64,000 bases of DNA from Actinostola sp. cb2023 (Eukaryota; Cnidaria; Anthozoa; Actiniaria; Actinostolidae). The number at the start of each line of letters is the position of its first letter. Position 1 is the stretch's first letter. The notes beneath the pieces were generated by a model. That model ran no database searches. It was not told where the DNA came from and was given only the letters and a program-made list of their open reading frames with translations. Both the position numbers and the translations under genes were made by a program. The DNA is taken from contig JAUJYZ010000280.1 of NCBI GenBank assembly GCA_033675265.1, positions 717,501 to 781,500 on the forward strand, read 5' to 3'. Shown here piece by piece: positions 30,810 through 42,530 of this stretch.

Positions 30810-33800
30810 AAACTAAGCAAGCATGCGCAGTTAAATGGCTTTCCACAATCAAATATTCAACAAAAACAAGCGAAAGAATTGCAAATAAAAGACATCAAGA
30901 CATCTGTTGAAGAATTAGCGAAACGGATAATTGATATTTATTACTTTGTGTTAGGTTTGCAGCCTTTGTCTTTAATTTCATCTAAGGATGACAATTTTAA
31001 TGAAAAATATATATATAAATTCCCGACAATGAAACAAATTCCGTTCTAGTTTTAGTACTTTTTTGCTTGCTAATCCTCCGAAAAGCTAAAGAGACAGACT
31101 GTTTTACAGCAAAATGATTTTAAACTGAGGTTAAAGTTATTTAAGTCCAAAAAAACCCGGTGTAATTTATCAACGGCCGACAAAACATATATCACCAGTT
31201 TTAAGAAACTTTTCCGCAATATTTTTGACTGCATTAGTAATTCTTAATTATTTCTGACTGTATTTCAGAATTTTAAGCAAATTATAGGAATATTTTTATG
31301 TTAAACGTTAGATACAGTTTTCACGAAGATAATGTTGTCATATTAGTGTGAACCAATGTAGAATTTATAGTGTTAAATCTCAAATTATGATGGTAAATAT
31401 TCACGGTATTCAGTGTATATGCAAACACGTGTAAAAGTAGCTAAAATGATATTTTCTTAACAGCTTTTTCTTATTCTCTCTCTATTATGCCTTCTCTTCC
31501 TGTCTTTCTTCTTTTACCCTTCTCCTCTTGTTTGTGTATTCGATCTTTCCATGCTATTTTTAATGGTTTTCTACGATATTCCAAAAGTGTTTTTCAAACT
31601 GCCCAATTAACTTCGTTCCAGATTAAAAGCGAAACAAACCTTGTAACTTACTGGTTGTCAAAACTTGCTTCCCTCAAAATACGCGCAGAACTGAAGTCCA
31701 GTGTAAAAGCACAAGAAGGAAGGAACACTCGACTAAGGTGTTGTAGCGACCTGCCTAAGGAGTGGTCTGCATAGCGACATCAGTGTATAACTAGAACAAA
31801 CTGAACACATCTAAATTAACATCGGAAATGTATTAGGGCTCGGTAAATAGGAACGTTGACAATTTGCGATATCAAAACCAACCAAATTGCTAGGACAAAT
31901 AGAATGTTTTGACAAGGAAAGACAAACACATTAATATCAAAAAATACGATGGGCGCTTTTCATATATAGATCGTATTTATATTTGTTCATTTTGAGCGGA
32001 TATTCTCGGGGAAGGACTACAGTCTAGCTACGAACTACTTAGCAAAAAAATCTAAAATCCTTGTCCGGTGCCGAAATAAGTTAGAGCTCAATGCCTCAAA
32101 TTCAGTACAACGTGGCCGTCGTGACAGCTTTTAAACATCGCTTAACGAACTGTCAATAACCCTAAATAAACAAACATAATGTGGGGAAGGCTGGAAATAT
32201 CAACAAAACCACCACCAAGAGAATTCTTTAATGATATTCAGTGATTGTTGTCATAATTATAACTTTTTTCAGTTGAGTCTCAAATCTTCTAACTTGGTGT
32301 ACAAGTGCCTTGCTAATCAGGGAGGCTGAACTGCTGTTATCTAAGGAAGCCAGTAAAGTGGATTTCGATAATGAGCTAGGAAATGTCTCTGAGATCGTTA
32401 TTGTACTGATCGAGCTGTATTCATTAGCTGTGGAGAAAAAAATGGAGTGGCTTGGTCATTAGGGATTCACTTTGTAGGCCTCAAGTTAATTAGAAGAAAA
32501 AAAGTTAATTAGAATTACTTTAAAAGTCGAGTTAATTGTTGTGCCAATTATTATTGCAATACTGCTAAGCGTGTATACAATGACTGTATCAGTCTGTATC
32601 AGTTTAGAGAAAGTATCTGAAATCAACCAGGTATATCTATATCTATATAGATATGTATTTCATTGGCACCATTGCACCCAAAAATTCAATATCTAAATGT
32701 TATACTGTTTTGAATTTTAAGTCCATGTTTTTTTTGTTGTTCCCAATTTATCAGTACAGACTCGCGCAGCCATGGTGACACGTAAGCTTTCCTTTAGTAG
32801 GATATTTATTATATAACTAACTGATTAGGAGGATTAATAAAGTACATACGTCCATTAACACTGAACACAGACAAAATTCAATACATAAAATCTGTTTTCG
32901 CAGCAATTTTGAATCTCGCTAAATCAAGACAGCGCTGGCTGCAAAAGTTTGTCGGTTGTTTTCACTGCGAGAAACCCGTAGCCATGGTGACCCACGGGTA
33001 AGCTTTACTTTAGAAAGCCAGTATTTATCTAACTAACTGATTAGGAATCGGCCCTAACTCTCCAAGTAAATATACCAGGGGATAAGTCGCTTAGCTAGTA
33101 TGAGCAAGAGCTTTTTCTTAATTCATTAATAATCTATATATTTTTTAGCAACAAATACGAACATTGTAACTGATGAAATATAAGATTATGTAAAAATAAA
33201 TGAGTGAATTATTTACAAAGTAATCATATTATAAAAGAATAAACTTTGGATGTTTTCCGAATCTTCCCGCTCAACCCTTCGCTATTTCCTCTTCTACGTT
33301 CGATCTTTCCTCTCCCGCTCCTGAACTTACGAAAGCGCTTTGATTGTACGCACGTTTTCAATCAGTTTCGGTATTACTCTGAATACGTAAGTTTACGCAA
33401 ACGTATATGAAGATTATTGAAATTTGAAACGTTAACTGAATGAAAGATTGGCACTGGTGGTCGTTCATCTATAAATATACGTGGTCAGACTGATATCACA
33501 AAAAAGTTGATATTACTAACTCACCTACCGGTTATAGAATCGCGGACAACAATAATAACGAGATCAGTTATTATAGAGAAACCAAGCAAAGTTAAAGAAA
33601 GCAAATGCCTAATTTGGAAATTCCAAATAATCACCAAATAAGGAATTGCCCGAAAATTTGACCATAATTTCAGCTGCAAACTGAAACTCGTTGATAAGAA
33701 TATTCAAGTATATACGTAGCTGCAAATTACAACACTGCTGTTAAACGCGAAGTCCATGAAAGAGAATGAATGCACCTACGATTCTAAAGAGGAACCGTGC

Positions 33801-34257
33801 ATCAGAGATCTGCTAAATTAAAGGCCTACAATTCATAACACTTTATTATAACTGACGAGTTTCAAACCAAGTCCAACTTTTCTTCTCCATTCACACATTT
33901 TTACGAACTTTCAAGTGTTTTTCCAACTGAATGGGAAAATTAAAAAAGGGATGCCACCTAAAATCACCAACAAATTCGGAACCCCGTTATTGGAGCTCGC
34001 CTCTGTGGGTAGTCAGCCTGCCATGTGTCCCGTGCATTTATTGATTTTGTTCAGTTGTAAATGTACTGGCGAATCTTGTAAAAAAAAATAAAGTAAAAAT
34101 AAATAAATATTTATTCCAACACTTTTTCAATTGTAAGTTTCCACATGTTATCACGCTGCTCTTTACCAATCAATCAATCTTCCCTGCTACTGCATAAATA
34201 ACAATTCTAAACAATGGTTTTGGCCAGGAGAACATCCACAAAGTATAATATACTGCA
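30810..34257. other. Spacer without identified gene
   Basis: AT-rich DNA. A diverged direct repeat occurs at 32768-32832 and 32980-33055 (GCCATGGTGAC and AACTAACTGATTAGGA). A SINE-like fragment lies at 32270-32345 (ACAAGTGCCTTGCTAATCAG, related to 22243). No coding exons recognised. Confidence 0.45.
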
Positions 34258-34557
34258 AAGTGATTGGGATGCTCGTCGGAAATTTTGAAAATGACCCTAA
34301 TAGGTACCTGAGTCTTGTCCAGGTGGGCGTGGCAACAAATAATTTTTAACCCTAAAAGGTACCAACTCTAAAGTGACAAAAGCTACAACTGTCATTCCGG
34401 CTGTCATTATCTTATCTCGGGTATCGTATTTACTGACAAACACCATAAATGGTACCGGCTTAGTCTCTTGTGGTCCTTTTAGATTTGTGACACCCTAAGA
34501 GGTACCAAATCGCGAATCTGGACCCCTAAAAGGTACGACGAGCATCCCAACCACTTT
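34258..34557. mobile_element. 300-bp inverted-ended element with interspersed CCCTAAAAGGTACC words
   Basis: Ends AAAGTGATTGGGATGCTCGTCG and CGACGAGCATCCCAACCACTTT are inverted repeats. Inside, the word ACCCTAA(A/T/G)AGGTACC occurs repeatedly at irregular spacing (34304, 34350, 34492, 34524), with a further GGTACC inside. No coding capacity. Confidence 0.7.
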
Positions 34558-34837
34558 ATATATGGGAGGGAGCCCCCCCTTTCCCCCGGGTGTAGAATAT
34601 TGCCGACAAACTGCTGACAGTTATTTCGGACGAAAATCAAGACTATCAATCCCCTGATATCTATAAGACCTATGGACGCCTAGTTCTGGTCTCGTGAGAA
34701 ATAAAATGAACGTTTTGAATAGTTTATCCTCTTCTTGATATTACACGATGGGCTGTGTTTGTCTACGAGTTGTATATATGGAATCAAACAATGACAATCA
34801 TCGAGTTTGATTAGTTGAATCTAGTTTTATATAGTAA

Positions 34838-35470
34838 GGGTACATAACCCAAAATTCAAGGGGGCCAGTACGTATTTAACAGCAAAAATATTCGTCTCGG
34901 TGAATATTCTCCGATAATCACTTCGCCTTCGGCGAATAATTGTTTTAGAATAATTACTGAGTTGAACAAGTAAAAATAACAAGACAAACGTTAACAAGAA
35001 AACGTGGGAAAATCTTATGAAAAGTATCGGCAATCGTTCGCTGTTATGACTTGAATTCAATGTTTGTTTACAGCCTTTTCAAGTTACTCAAATAACTTTA
35101 TTAAACCACGCAGAAAACTATCTAACTTATCGAAGTATGGACTAACAACTTTATCCTATATTTTGTCGCATATTTGTGTTTTTCGAGACAACGTTTTCTT
35201 TCAGTATGTTTAGTTTCTCTTCTGAAACCTCGACGAACCTGGTTGGCCGCCATCTTGCCGAAACGCTGTAGGTGATTATCGAGAGATAGTCCGACGTTCT
35301 CGGCCAATCAGCGCGCTTGATTTTCTATAATCACCTGTGTAATTATTCTAAATAAAAATAGTGCAGTTCTCAGATGAGTACTTTGTGGTATCTTTTTCGC
35401 CTTGTTAGGAGGGGCAACTACCCCCCCCCCCCCCCCCCCGCCCCGGCCCTATGCTGTGTACGGCCCTGAT
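34838..35470. repeat. Dispersed repeat family E, copy 2, split by an insertion
   Basis: Matches 19254-19480 at its left (CAGTACGTATTTAACAGCA) and right (GGTATCTTTTTCGCC, a C20-type tract at 35411-35430, CTGTGTACGGCCCTGA). About 450 bp of unrelated sequence (about 34890-35345) lies between. That insert itself has inverted words such as GATAATCAC and GAATAATT at its ends. Confidence 0.65.
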
Positions 35471-37349
35471 AGTACATGCAAGATGACACGTGAACAACGT
35501 GCTTTACGCAAGTGCCTATAGGCAATTCGTATCGTTGTATAAGCGTGGTATATGGAGATTTAGTTAAAGAGCCAAACAAATGATTATGATCAGCAAAATC
35601 GCGCGAGCAGCTGAGAGGATTTCCAAACTGTAAGGCCGTGCGTTTTTGATCCAGCGTACAGATTATCGTATTTGTTAACCTGATGTCAAAATTTCTTTTA
35701 TTCTACATGCATTATGAGATTTGAAAGCAAACCGGAACAAAGAGCGCAAATCACGGCAGCGTTTAGTTGAAGATAAAGCAGCCATTGTCAAAAAAAAATC
35801 ACATCCAGATAAGATGTAGAAGGAACGCACATCATGAGGTCCGAACAACGGAAAACTGCCGGAAAAGAAAAACAAATTACTGAATATAAAGATAACAACA
35901 GAACCGACAACCAAAGACAAACAAGGAAACAACGAAGATAAAAAAAGCCAAATTATAAAAAGTAATAAAATATTGTCAAAATAAAGATGATGTTTTGAGA
36001 GCGAGTTTCTTTAATATCTGATTCAAAGCTGATCATTAGGGAAGGGTTTTAAAGCGCGACTTTCTGCACACATCACATGATACCACGAGGCTTTCAAGAA
36101 TGGAGCCCGCGTTTAGTGCCGGAGACGACCTACTTTGGTTGATTGTCGATTCTGTTTTGGTTACACTCAGATTACATTTTGTCATTATGATGAAACCGGC
36201 ATCCACTAAAAGCCTTTCTATTCACATCAAAGTATTTCGCTTCTCATAAATACATTGTCTATAATTAATGTAATCATAAACAATGAAGCTAAAGCTAAAA
36301 TGTGGTCGTTGTTTGGCCGTTTAGTGGCAGAGCCATTGAGCCGGACTTCAACGTGTTCAAGTATTTCGATTTGGCGGTTTGTCAGATATACTCACAACCA
36401 TGTACATGACAATTACAGAATTGAACTTTAAGTAGTTAAGAGGAATTGGCGTTTTCAATATAATTTACATACGTCGGTAAAACTGGATGTTAGCTTGAAG
36501 TAAGATATTTAAGTAATTCTGGAAATGTATGATTTGCTTTTTAACAAGTTGTAGTTTGTGTTTTTGAAATTAGAAATAAAAATACCACGTCTTGAAACTA
36601 ATCGTTCTTAAAAGTAATTATATATTGAAGTAATTTTTGGAATATTTGATTTGACTTTGCGCAACAGATTTTTTAGCATTTTTTAAAACTTCTAGTAAAA
36701 CAAAAGCAAAATATTATTCAGTTTCACAAGGCAAAACCCGGGACAAATCTATACAACTGGATAAACTACTTTTGTATTATCGGCCGTGCCTCAATGTTTC
36801 AGTCCCATGGAGTCGAACCACGTGAAATTCATAGTTCTAAGGCACAGTTTTTCCATACCAGTGCATTTGTGTTTTCTTCTGCGTTAACAAGCAAGGAAAA
36901 AAAAGAATTATGATAACACGGTTTGAAATGGAACAGCATTGAGACACGAAGCGGAAAACATCTATTAAGATCCTTACCTTTAATTTTGTCTTCTCCGTTG
37001 TCCTTCAGTTCTGCCGTGTGTTAATTGAACTGATATCTCATCTCGCTGATGTACTTAACAAATCGCTTATATCTGTGAATATAGTATGAAATAAGATTAA
37101 CCAATCAGATTCCTCGGACGAATCACGTGCCAGTGATCGATGGCAATCTTCACAGCAATGACCGTCGATTATTATCTTTGTCTAAACTCACTCATGGTTT
37201 AGGTTTATGTTTCCTTTGATCGCGTCAGTGATAAGACTTGAAACAGGTTTTTCTCTGTTTCTAAACACATTTTAATGAAAATAATAAAAATTAAAAAATT
37301 AAACAATGACATTATATAACGTATGGCCTAAAACTACAAGTATTACTGA
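35471..37349. other. Spacer without identified gene
   Basis: AT-rich sequence with no recognised exon, RNA gene or repeat boundary. Confidence 0.45.
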
Positions 37350-37465
37350 GAGTCGTGTCCAAGCATTCTGATTGGTTGAGCGATGATTTTGCGCGCTGTG
37401 ATTGGTTGAATAGAATGTCTTCGATTCCGTACCGTGACGGTAACTCTGTGCCGTAGGTTTCCCAC
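37350..37465. repeat. Dispersed repeat family D, copy 2 (partial)
   Basis: Opposite-strand match to 23995-24215, with GTCCAAGCATTCTGATTGG, CGCGCTGTGATTGGTTGAAT and GTGCCGTAGGTTTCCC. Confidence 0.65.
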
Positions 37466-37754
37466 TCATACGAAAATGACCCTATATAATTGACATTAAT
37501 TTGGATTTGCTTGCTCTAAATGCTAGAAAATACTTCAATAATTTGCGTAATATATTTCGGTGTTTTAGACATTTTTTCAAGACGATAAACTTTACTGTAT
37601 GTCTGATTCTCGTCGAATTATGGCGCGAAAACACTCCTCAGTCATATGCAGGTTGAACTGAAGACTCCGCGGTAATGGCACCATCCAATGGCCGGTTTGC
37701 TTAACAACGCCTTAGTTAAGATCATGTCCACACGCATAGGCAAACATTTCTAAC

Positions 37755-37806
37755 CGCTATATAAATAAGCGCTATATAAATAAAGTTATTATTATTATTA
37801 TTATTA
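37755..37806 (+). repeat. Retroelement 3' tail GCGCTATATAA..(TTA)n
   Basis: GCGCTATATAAATAAAG followed by TTA triplets. The same tail occurs at 50770-50842 and 63010-63068, as expected for a SINE/LINE family with a microsatellite tail. Confidence 0.5.
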
Positions 37807-38087
37807 ACCCACATAGAGATATCATTAATCCATGGACAGCGCCTTAGGTGTCCCTATAATGGTCATCGGCTGAATATTCACTTGAAAAACTATTTCGAAC
37901 CTTCATTGGAATTCATTGGGAATTTCTGGAAACACTGTTTCGTTTTTTCTTTTCGTGGAAAAGGTATCTCAGAGATAACGTGTATGGTTGCATATATATT
38001 AAAAAATTCTGGGAAAAAATAACAACAACAAAACAATACAGCAAATAATGAAGAATAATATGTACCTATTGACTGAGTGTAAGGGTG

Positions 38088-38200
38088 GACGGGAAAATAT
38101 TTGGCTCAAAGTCATGCCGTACGGAACGAGTGCAGCAAGGTCCGTACAAATGACCAAGAGCCAAATATTTTCCCTTCCGACCCGACCTAACTCAGCCAAT
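38088..38200. repeat. Foldback repeat
   Basis: GGGAAAATATTTGGCTC is mirrored by GAGCCAAATATTTTCCC, with CCGTACGGA and GTCCGTAC inside. Confidence 0.7.
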
Positions 38201-38230
38201 AAGCATTTTATCATATGACCCATCTGACCC

Positions 38231-38466
38231 ACTTTTTCCAATGGTTTTATTAAGAGCGCGCGAGTCGGGAAATACGGCTTTTTCCGGACCGACTTACGCC
38301 ATCACTTCCGGACCCCATCACGTGACTTTTTCCGAAGGTTTTATTAAGAGCGCGCGAGTCGGGAAATACGGCTTTTTCCGGACCGACTTACGCCATCACT
38401 TCCGGACCCCATCACGTGACTTTTTCCGAAGGTTTTATTAAGAGCGCGCGAGTCGGGAAATACGGG
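38231..38466. repeat. 102-bp tandem repeat, 2.3 copies
   Basis: The unit with TTTTATTAAGAGCGCGCGAG, TTCCGGACCGACTTACGCC and CCCATCACGTGAC starts at 38245, 38338 and 38431 and ends in the third unit at ATACGG. Confidence 0.9.
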
Positions 38467-39474
38467 TCATAAGATAATATTTCCAATTGATCGTGTATTG
38501 CTGCTCGGTTTTACACATCAGCTCTCGACTTCAATTCAATTCAATTCAATTCAATTCAATGTTCTCCCAACCTCCCCCTCATGTTGGCACTGACCAGACT
38601 ATGCAAACACGGTTAAGAATTATATTAAATAAATGCCCGACTAGTGAGCAGATACAGGAACTGTGTTTTTCAGATATGTTTATCAGAGACGGTATTTTCA
38701 CATTCAAGCCAATGCAAAGAAATAGCGACCTAAATCTGGTGTTTACTTTCTAGTAGTAGTACTGCTTCAGTTAGAAGAAGACTTGCGTCGCCGTAAAGAC
38801 GCAAAATAATAACCTGTTTTAATAATAACCTGTTTTAATAATAACCTGTTTTAAAAGTAGCTTGTATTTACCGTGGTCAAAACAGAGCCACTTACAAGAC
38901 ATAACACAAGAACAAGAACAAGAACAACAAAAAAACAACCGCGAACATGATGAATAAATACAGACTGATTGACGTACTGTTATGATGGCATTTTACTGGC
39001 TTTAGTTTATTCCGAACGGCCTGGAACGTCCATCTGTTCAGTGTGGGCGCAAAAATAGTTTTTTTAAATTAACCAATTCCGGCAAACAACTGGAGTCAGT
39101 AATACTTAATCACATATTCAGCAGGAAACGTCGTTATGTTTATGTCTATACAAGCATAGGAAACGGTAATGGGTTTTTTGACATAGTACTCTATGGGTTG
39201 CCTGTGGCAGATACATTTGGTGTTCCGATCCTGTCTTAATTTCAGCGCGCGTGCGCTTTGATAGACTTAGTTCCTGTAAACTATAGGCTTCGAGAACAAG
39301 ATTAATTATCTTTCTATTTATATATCTTATCGCTAAAGGTATTTTTATAACAAATCACGTCTGAAGGCTTTTCTAGTCGATTCATGATTTACATGCAGGA
39401 TATTTCAAATCTAGAAAATGAAAAATACCTCACAGGGAAACAAAATGAAGGCATAGAAAAAAACATGATGGTGG
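38467..39474. other. Spacer without identified gene
   Basis: Includes (TTCAA)5 at 38530-38559, triplicated TAATAACCTGTTT near 38808-38850 and AGAACA repeats at 38908. No genes recognised. Confidence 0.45.
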
Positions 39475-39511
39475 CCATGTTGGTTCCCGATAAGAAAGCA
39501 TTCCTCATTAG

Positions 39512-40586
39512 TATGGGAAGCCGAAGTGGACAAAAGTTGTTGAGATCTTTTTCTCCTGCGAGTGTTCATTTCTCCAGACGAGAAACATTATATCCATTCC
39601 AGAATGAAATGTTTATCGGACCAGAATATTTTTCCGATCGAGATTTTTTTTCCGATCGAGATTTTTGTTCCGATCGAAATTTTTTGTCCGATCGAGATTT
39701 TTTGTCCGATCGGCGAGGTTTTTTTTCCGATCGAGATTTTTTTTCCGATCGAGATTTTTTTTCCGATCGAGATTCCCGCGATTCGTACTGGTCAGCAGGA
39801 ATACAATAAAAAAGTAATAAATTCAAAATGGCGTCGTGTGGAAGAGTGGTCTTTGTACTTTTAGTTGTTATATTTGTAATTATGTTCCAATTTCTACCCG
39901 TTGTTGCACATGATCGGGAACTAGAAAGGTTTCTGCTATCCTTGCAAGAGTGTATATCCAATGCTATATCCAATGCTATGAGTAATGTCAATGTTTATGA
40001 CCCTTGCTACATTGAACATGTGCTTGGTCGCCTTGAAGAACACACACAAATTCTTCTTGCCATATCATTTGTCCTGGCAAACCAACAAGGATTTACGACG
40101 CTTAAAGCTTTGTTACAGGATTTATTGTCACATCTTTATCAGTTAGTTGAAGAACAACGAAGTAAACTGGACAGGATCAATTTAGAATCAGGTACAGCTA
40201 GTCGCAGCCAATTACAAAGTGAGAGTTCTGGTGGAAGGCCCAAGTTTATTATCCCCAAAGAGCAAATGGAGGAATTAAGGCTAACAGGAATGTCATGGTC
40301 AGTTTTTTTTAGAGTAGGCAAATGCAATTTAACCCATACATATGGAAAGGAAGAGAGAGCAGTGGCTGTATGTGGGGATTAAAAAGGATGATTTGGATGA
40401 GCGGCAAATGCAGTTTTTATAGTAGGAAAATGCAATTCAACCCATACATATGGAAAAATGAAGAGAGCAGTGGTTGTATGTGAGGATAAAAAACATGACA
40501 GTTTTTATGGGCGGTTTTTATGGGTGGCAAATGCGATTCAATCCATACATATTGAAAGAAGGAGAAGAGGGAAGAGGAAAGTAAAC

Positions 40587-40625
<39 letters not shown>

Positions 40626-41085
40626 TTAAGAAAGAGAAAAATAAATAAAGTGGCTGTATGTGAGGATTAAAAAATAAAAAAAATTAAAAATTGAAAAAAT
40701 TAAAAATAGAAATAAATGTATAAATAAATAAATAGATAAATAAATAGATAAAGGGTTCAGAAATTAAAAGAAAAAGATAGGAAAAAAAAAAGGGTGAATG
40801 AAGAAAAGAAATGAAAATATGAAAATACAGTGAAAATATAAATATTTGGTATACAAAACAAAATGGTTATTAAATAAAGGAATGATACTGCTGACCAGTA
40901 TATATGGATCGCGGGAATCTCGACCGGAAAAAATTTCGCGATCGGAAAAAAAATCTCGATCGGAAAAATATTCTGGTCCGATAAACATTTCGTTCTGGAA
41001 TGGATATAATGTTTCTCGTCTGGATAAATGAACACTCGAAGGAGAAAAAGATCTCAACAACTTTTGTCCACTTCGGCTTCCCATA
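39512..41085. mobile_element. IS3EU-like DNA transposon, internally deleted, 6-bp target duplication
   Basis: A 1574-bp element with termini TATGGGAAGCCGAAGTGGAC / complement. It is flanked by CATTAG at 39506-39511 and 41086-41091. The first about 125 bp of each end are near-identical inverted repeats. They lead into subterminal arrays of TCCGATCGAGATTTTTTT-like units, about eight on the left and three on the right. From memory, 6-bp duplications and TAY...RTA ends are the reported marks of the IS3EU superfamily. One open frame (39828-40382) carries a possible transposase N-terminal fragment. The right interior is A-rich with degenerate about 90-bp repeats (40310-40560) and an A31 tract. Non-autonomous. 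Confidence 0.78.
39828..40382 (+). CDS. Open frame in the IS3EU-like element, probable truncated transposase remnant
   Basis: 184-residue frame with ATG in good context (AAAATGGCG). Residues 5-27 are strongly hydrophobic (VVFVLLVVIFVIMFQFLPVV), like a signal peptide or membrane anchor. A helical, leucine-rich middle part follows. Near residue 135-160 GGRPKFIIPKEQMEELRLTG resembles the GRP-x-(F/Y)-x-I-xx-(E/Q)QLE segment that precedes the helix-turn-helix and DDE integrase-like domain in cnidarian and fish transposase proteins. The frame then runs into degenerate repeats and stops, so the catalytic part is missing. The hydrophobic N-terminus is odd for a transposase. Translation is not shown. 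Confidence 0.5.
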   Translation: MASCGRVVFVLLVVIFVIMFQFLPVVAHDRELERFLLSLQECISNAISNAMSNVNVYDPCYIEHVLGRLEEHTQILLAISFVLANQQGFTTLKALLQDLLSHLYQLVEEQRSKLDRINLESGTASRSQLQSESSGGRPKFIIPKEQMEELRLTGMSWSVFFRVGKCNLTHTYGKEERAVAVCGD

Positions 41086-41157
41086 CATTAGCTTCTCTTG
41101 TTTGTTCAACCAACATGGCCGCTGCGTCTTTGTACTTTAAACCAGCAATAATTATAT

Positions 41158-41299
41158 CTTATTTGGGGTTTTTCCCGTAATACGGGCTGATATTTTACGA
41201 GTTGCGAATGTATTTTTCCGAGTCGCGAAGGGACGAGGAAAAATGCGAGTAACGAGTAAAATATCAGCCCGTATTACGGGAAAAACCCCAAATAAGTTA
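41158..41299. mobile_element. Near-perfect palindromic MITE
   Basis: TTATTTGGGGTTTTTCCCGT and its complement frame a 142-bp foldback, with GGGCTGATATTTTAC arms and a central GAGTCGCGAAGGGACGAGG. Confidence 0.8.
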
Positions 41300-42330
41300 T
41301 TTATTATACTACTTTGAACGAAAACATAATTGTCCGTTTTTGAGTAAATTTATCTAATAATTATTTCAAAACCTTTCAAGGTCCGCGCGCTCTTTTACAA
41401 TAACAGACACAGAGAATGACGAATCGCTCGCGCACGGAGCCAGCGCACGCTTGAAACGGTTTTTCTTTCAAACTTTATCCTTGCTTTTGGATGATTTTTT
41501 GACTTTGTTGTTTTAAAAAAGAAATCGCAAGCGGTTTTCCATTGTCTGTACTCTTATTGACAATGGATTTGACATCACAAAATGTTCAAAACTTTGCAGT
41601 GAAACCGGTTTTAGAACTATGGTAATACGGCTTTCGAACTATGGTAATACGGCTCCATATTTTTCGAGTTCTCTTGACCTTATAAGGTAAAATTACGTAA
41701 TAGTAGTATAATAATAGTTCTTTGTTTTTGCGAGTAGCGCGCAAAACATAAATACTGCGACGCCATGCCAATCAAGGAAGAGCGCATACACACACCGCCA
41801 GAATCCCGTGGCGCCACGTCTTGTTTGTAATCAGTATTTGACCGGATGCGCGTTTTTACTGTGACAAGGCTTGATCTATGTTGAACTCGTGCTACTCGCA
41901 GTTGTTCCTTTAAAATAGATTTTCTCGAAAACTGCTCGTTTAAAATCTAATATGGCGAACATCTGTCTTTGTGTGTAAATTAAGCGAAGTTTAGTTCAAA
42001 TTGGATCAAAGACGATACTTTCTCGAGTATGTACTTGCGGCCGTTTTCATTTAGCAAGTCAGCTGCGTATTTGCGGAGCTACGCATAAAAATGCTATCTA
42101 TTGTGCTTTTTGCATGGGGATTGTTAAGATTTCTTGCGCATAGTGAATTGCGTAAATTATAATTTGATAACATATTTACCGAAAGTGTAGATTTTTGCGT
42201 TGCGAAATTATTAAGATTTGGAAAAAGAAAAGATATAGAACAAAAAGGTATAAAATAAAGCAATTCTATACAATCTCCGAAGTGGAATGTTAGAGGTATA
42301 ACATGATATATGCAAGACATTTAGCAATTT
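41300..42330. other. Spacer with family F repeat
   Basis: 41360-41570 matches 19560-19870 (CTCGCGCACGGAGCCAGCGC, GGTTTTTCTTTCAAAC). No coding exon recognised in the rest. Confidence 0.45.
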
Positions 42331-42402
42331 CATCCACCATTGGTTGGAACTGTTACTCCTGCTATAACGATCAACAAGACCAACATGCACCTCTTTGACA
42401 AT
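42331..42402 (+). pseudogene. Fragment resembling the juxtamembrane exon of the receptor kinase gene
   Basis: The bases from CATCCACCATTGGTTGG to TTGACAATTC match exon 5 of the kinase gene at 58943-59015, with GTTACTCCTGCTATAA and AACAAGACCAACA shared and one in-frame 3-bp gap. Downstream similarity is lost before the transmembrane segment, and no other kinase-gene exons are found nearby. It is probably the remains of a tandem paralogue on the same strand, cut by transposon insertions. Confidence 0.6.
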
Positions 42403-42530
42403 TCTTGGAGAATATTCCCTACGGGGAGGCTCCTACCCAACGGGGTACCAGTATAGCATCTCATCGAATAGACGCACCTAACGGCTGATTCATCCAAGTG
42501 AAACGTTTTGGTAAAAATCACTCGATTGTT

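Larger units (their letters stand above)
39475..41150. mobile_element. Family A element copy, split by a transposon
   Basis: GGTGGCCATGTTGGTTCCCGATAAG... on the left and TTCTCTTGTTTGTTCAACCAACATGGCCGCTGCG on the right (both shortened here) join into one copy of the repeat seen at 2166 and 61142. The split lies exactly at CATTAG, which is duplicated around the inserted element. Confidence 0.75.

Noticed and set aside
30551..30910. Several short frames on both strands sharing VTLACEYSRFLAVAP-like sequence
   Set aside because: They are readings of the 122-bp foldback MITE, which gives similar peptides on both strands.
31487..31774. 95-residue frame with a hydrophobic start
   Set aside because: No homology recognised, no splice or promoter context, and low-complexity composition at the start.
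39384..39809. Frame with SDRDFFSDRDF repeats and its antisense SEKKSRSEKK
   Set aside because: These are readings of the subterminal array in the transposon's left end.
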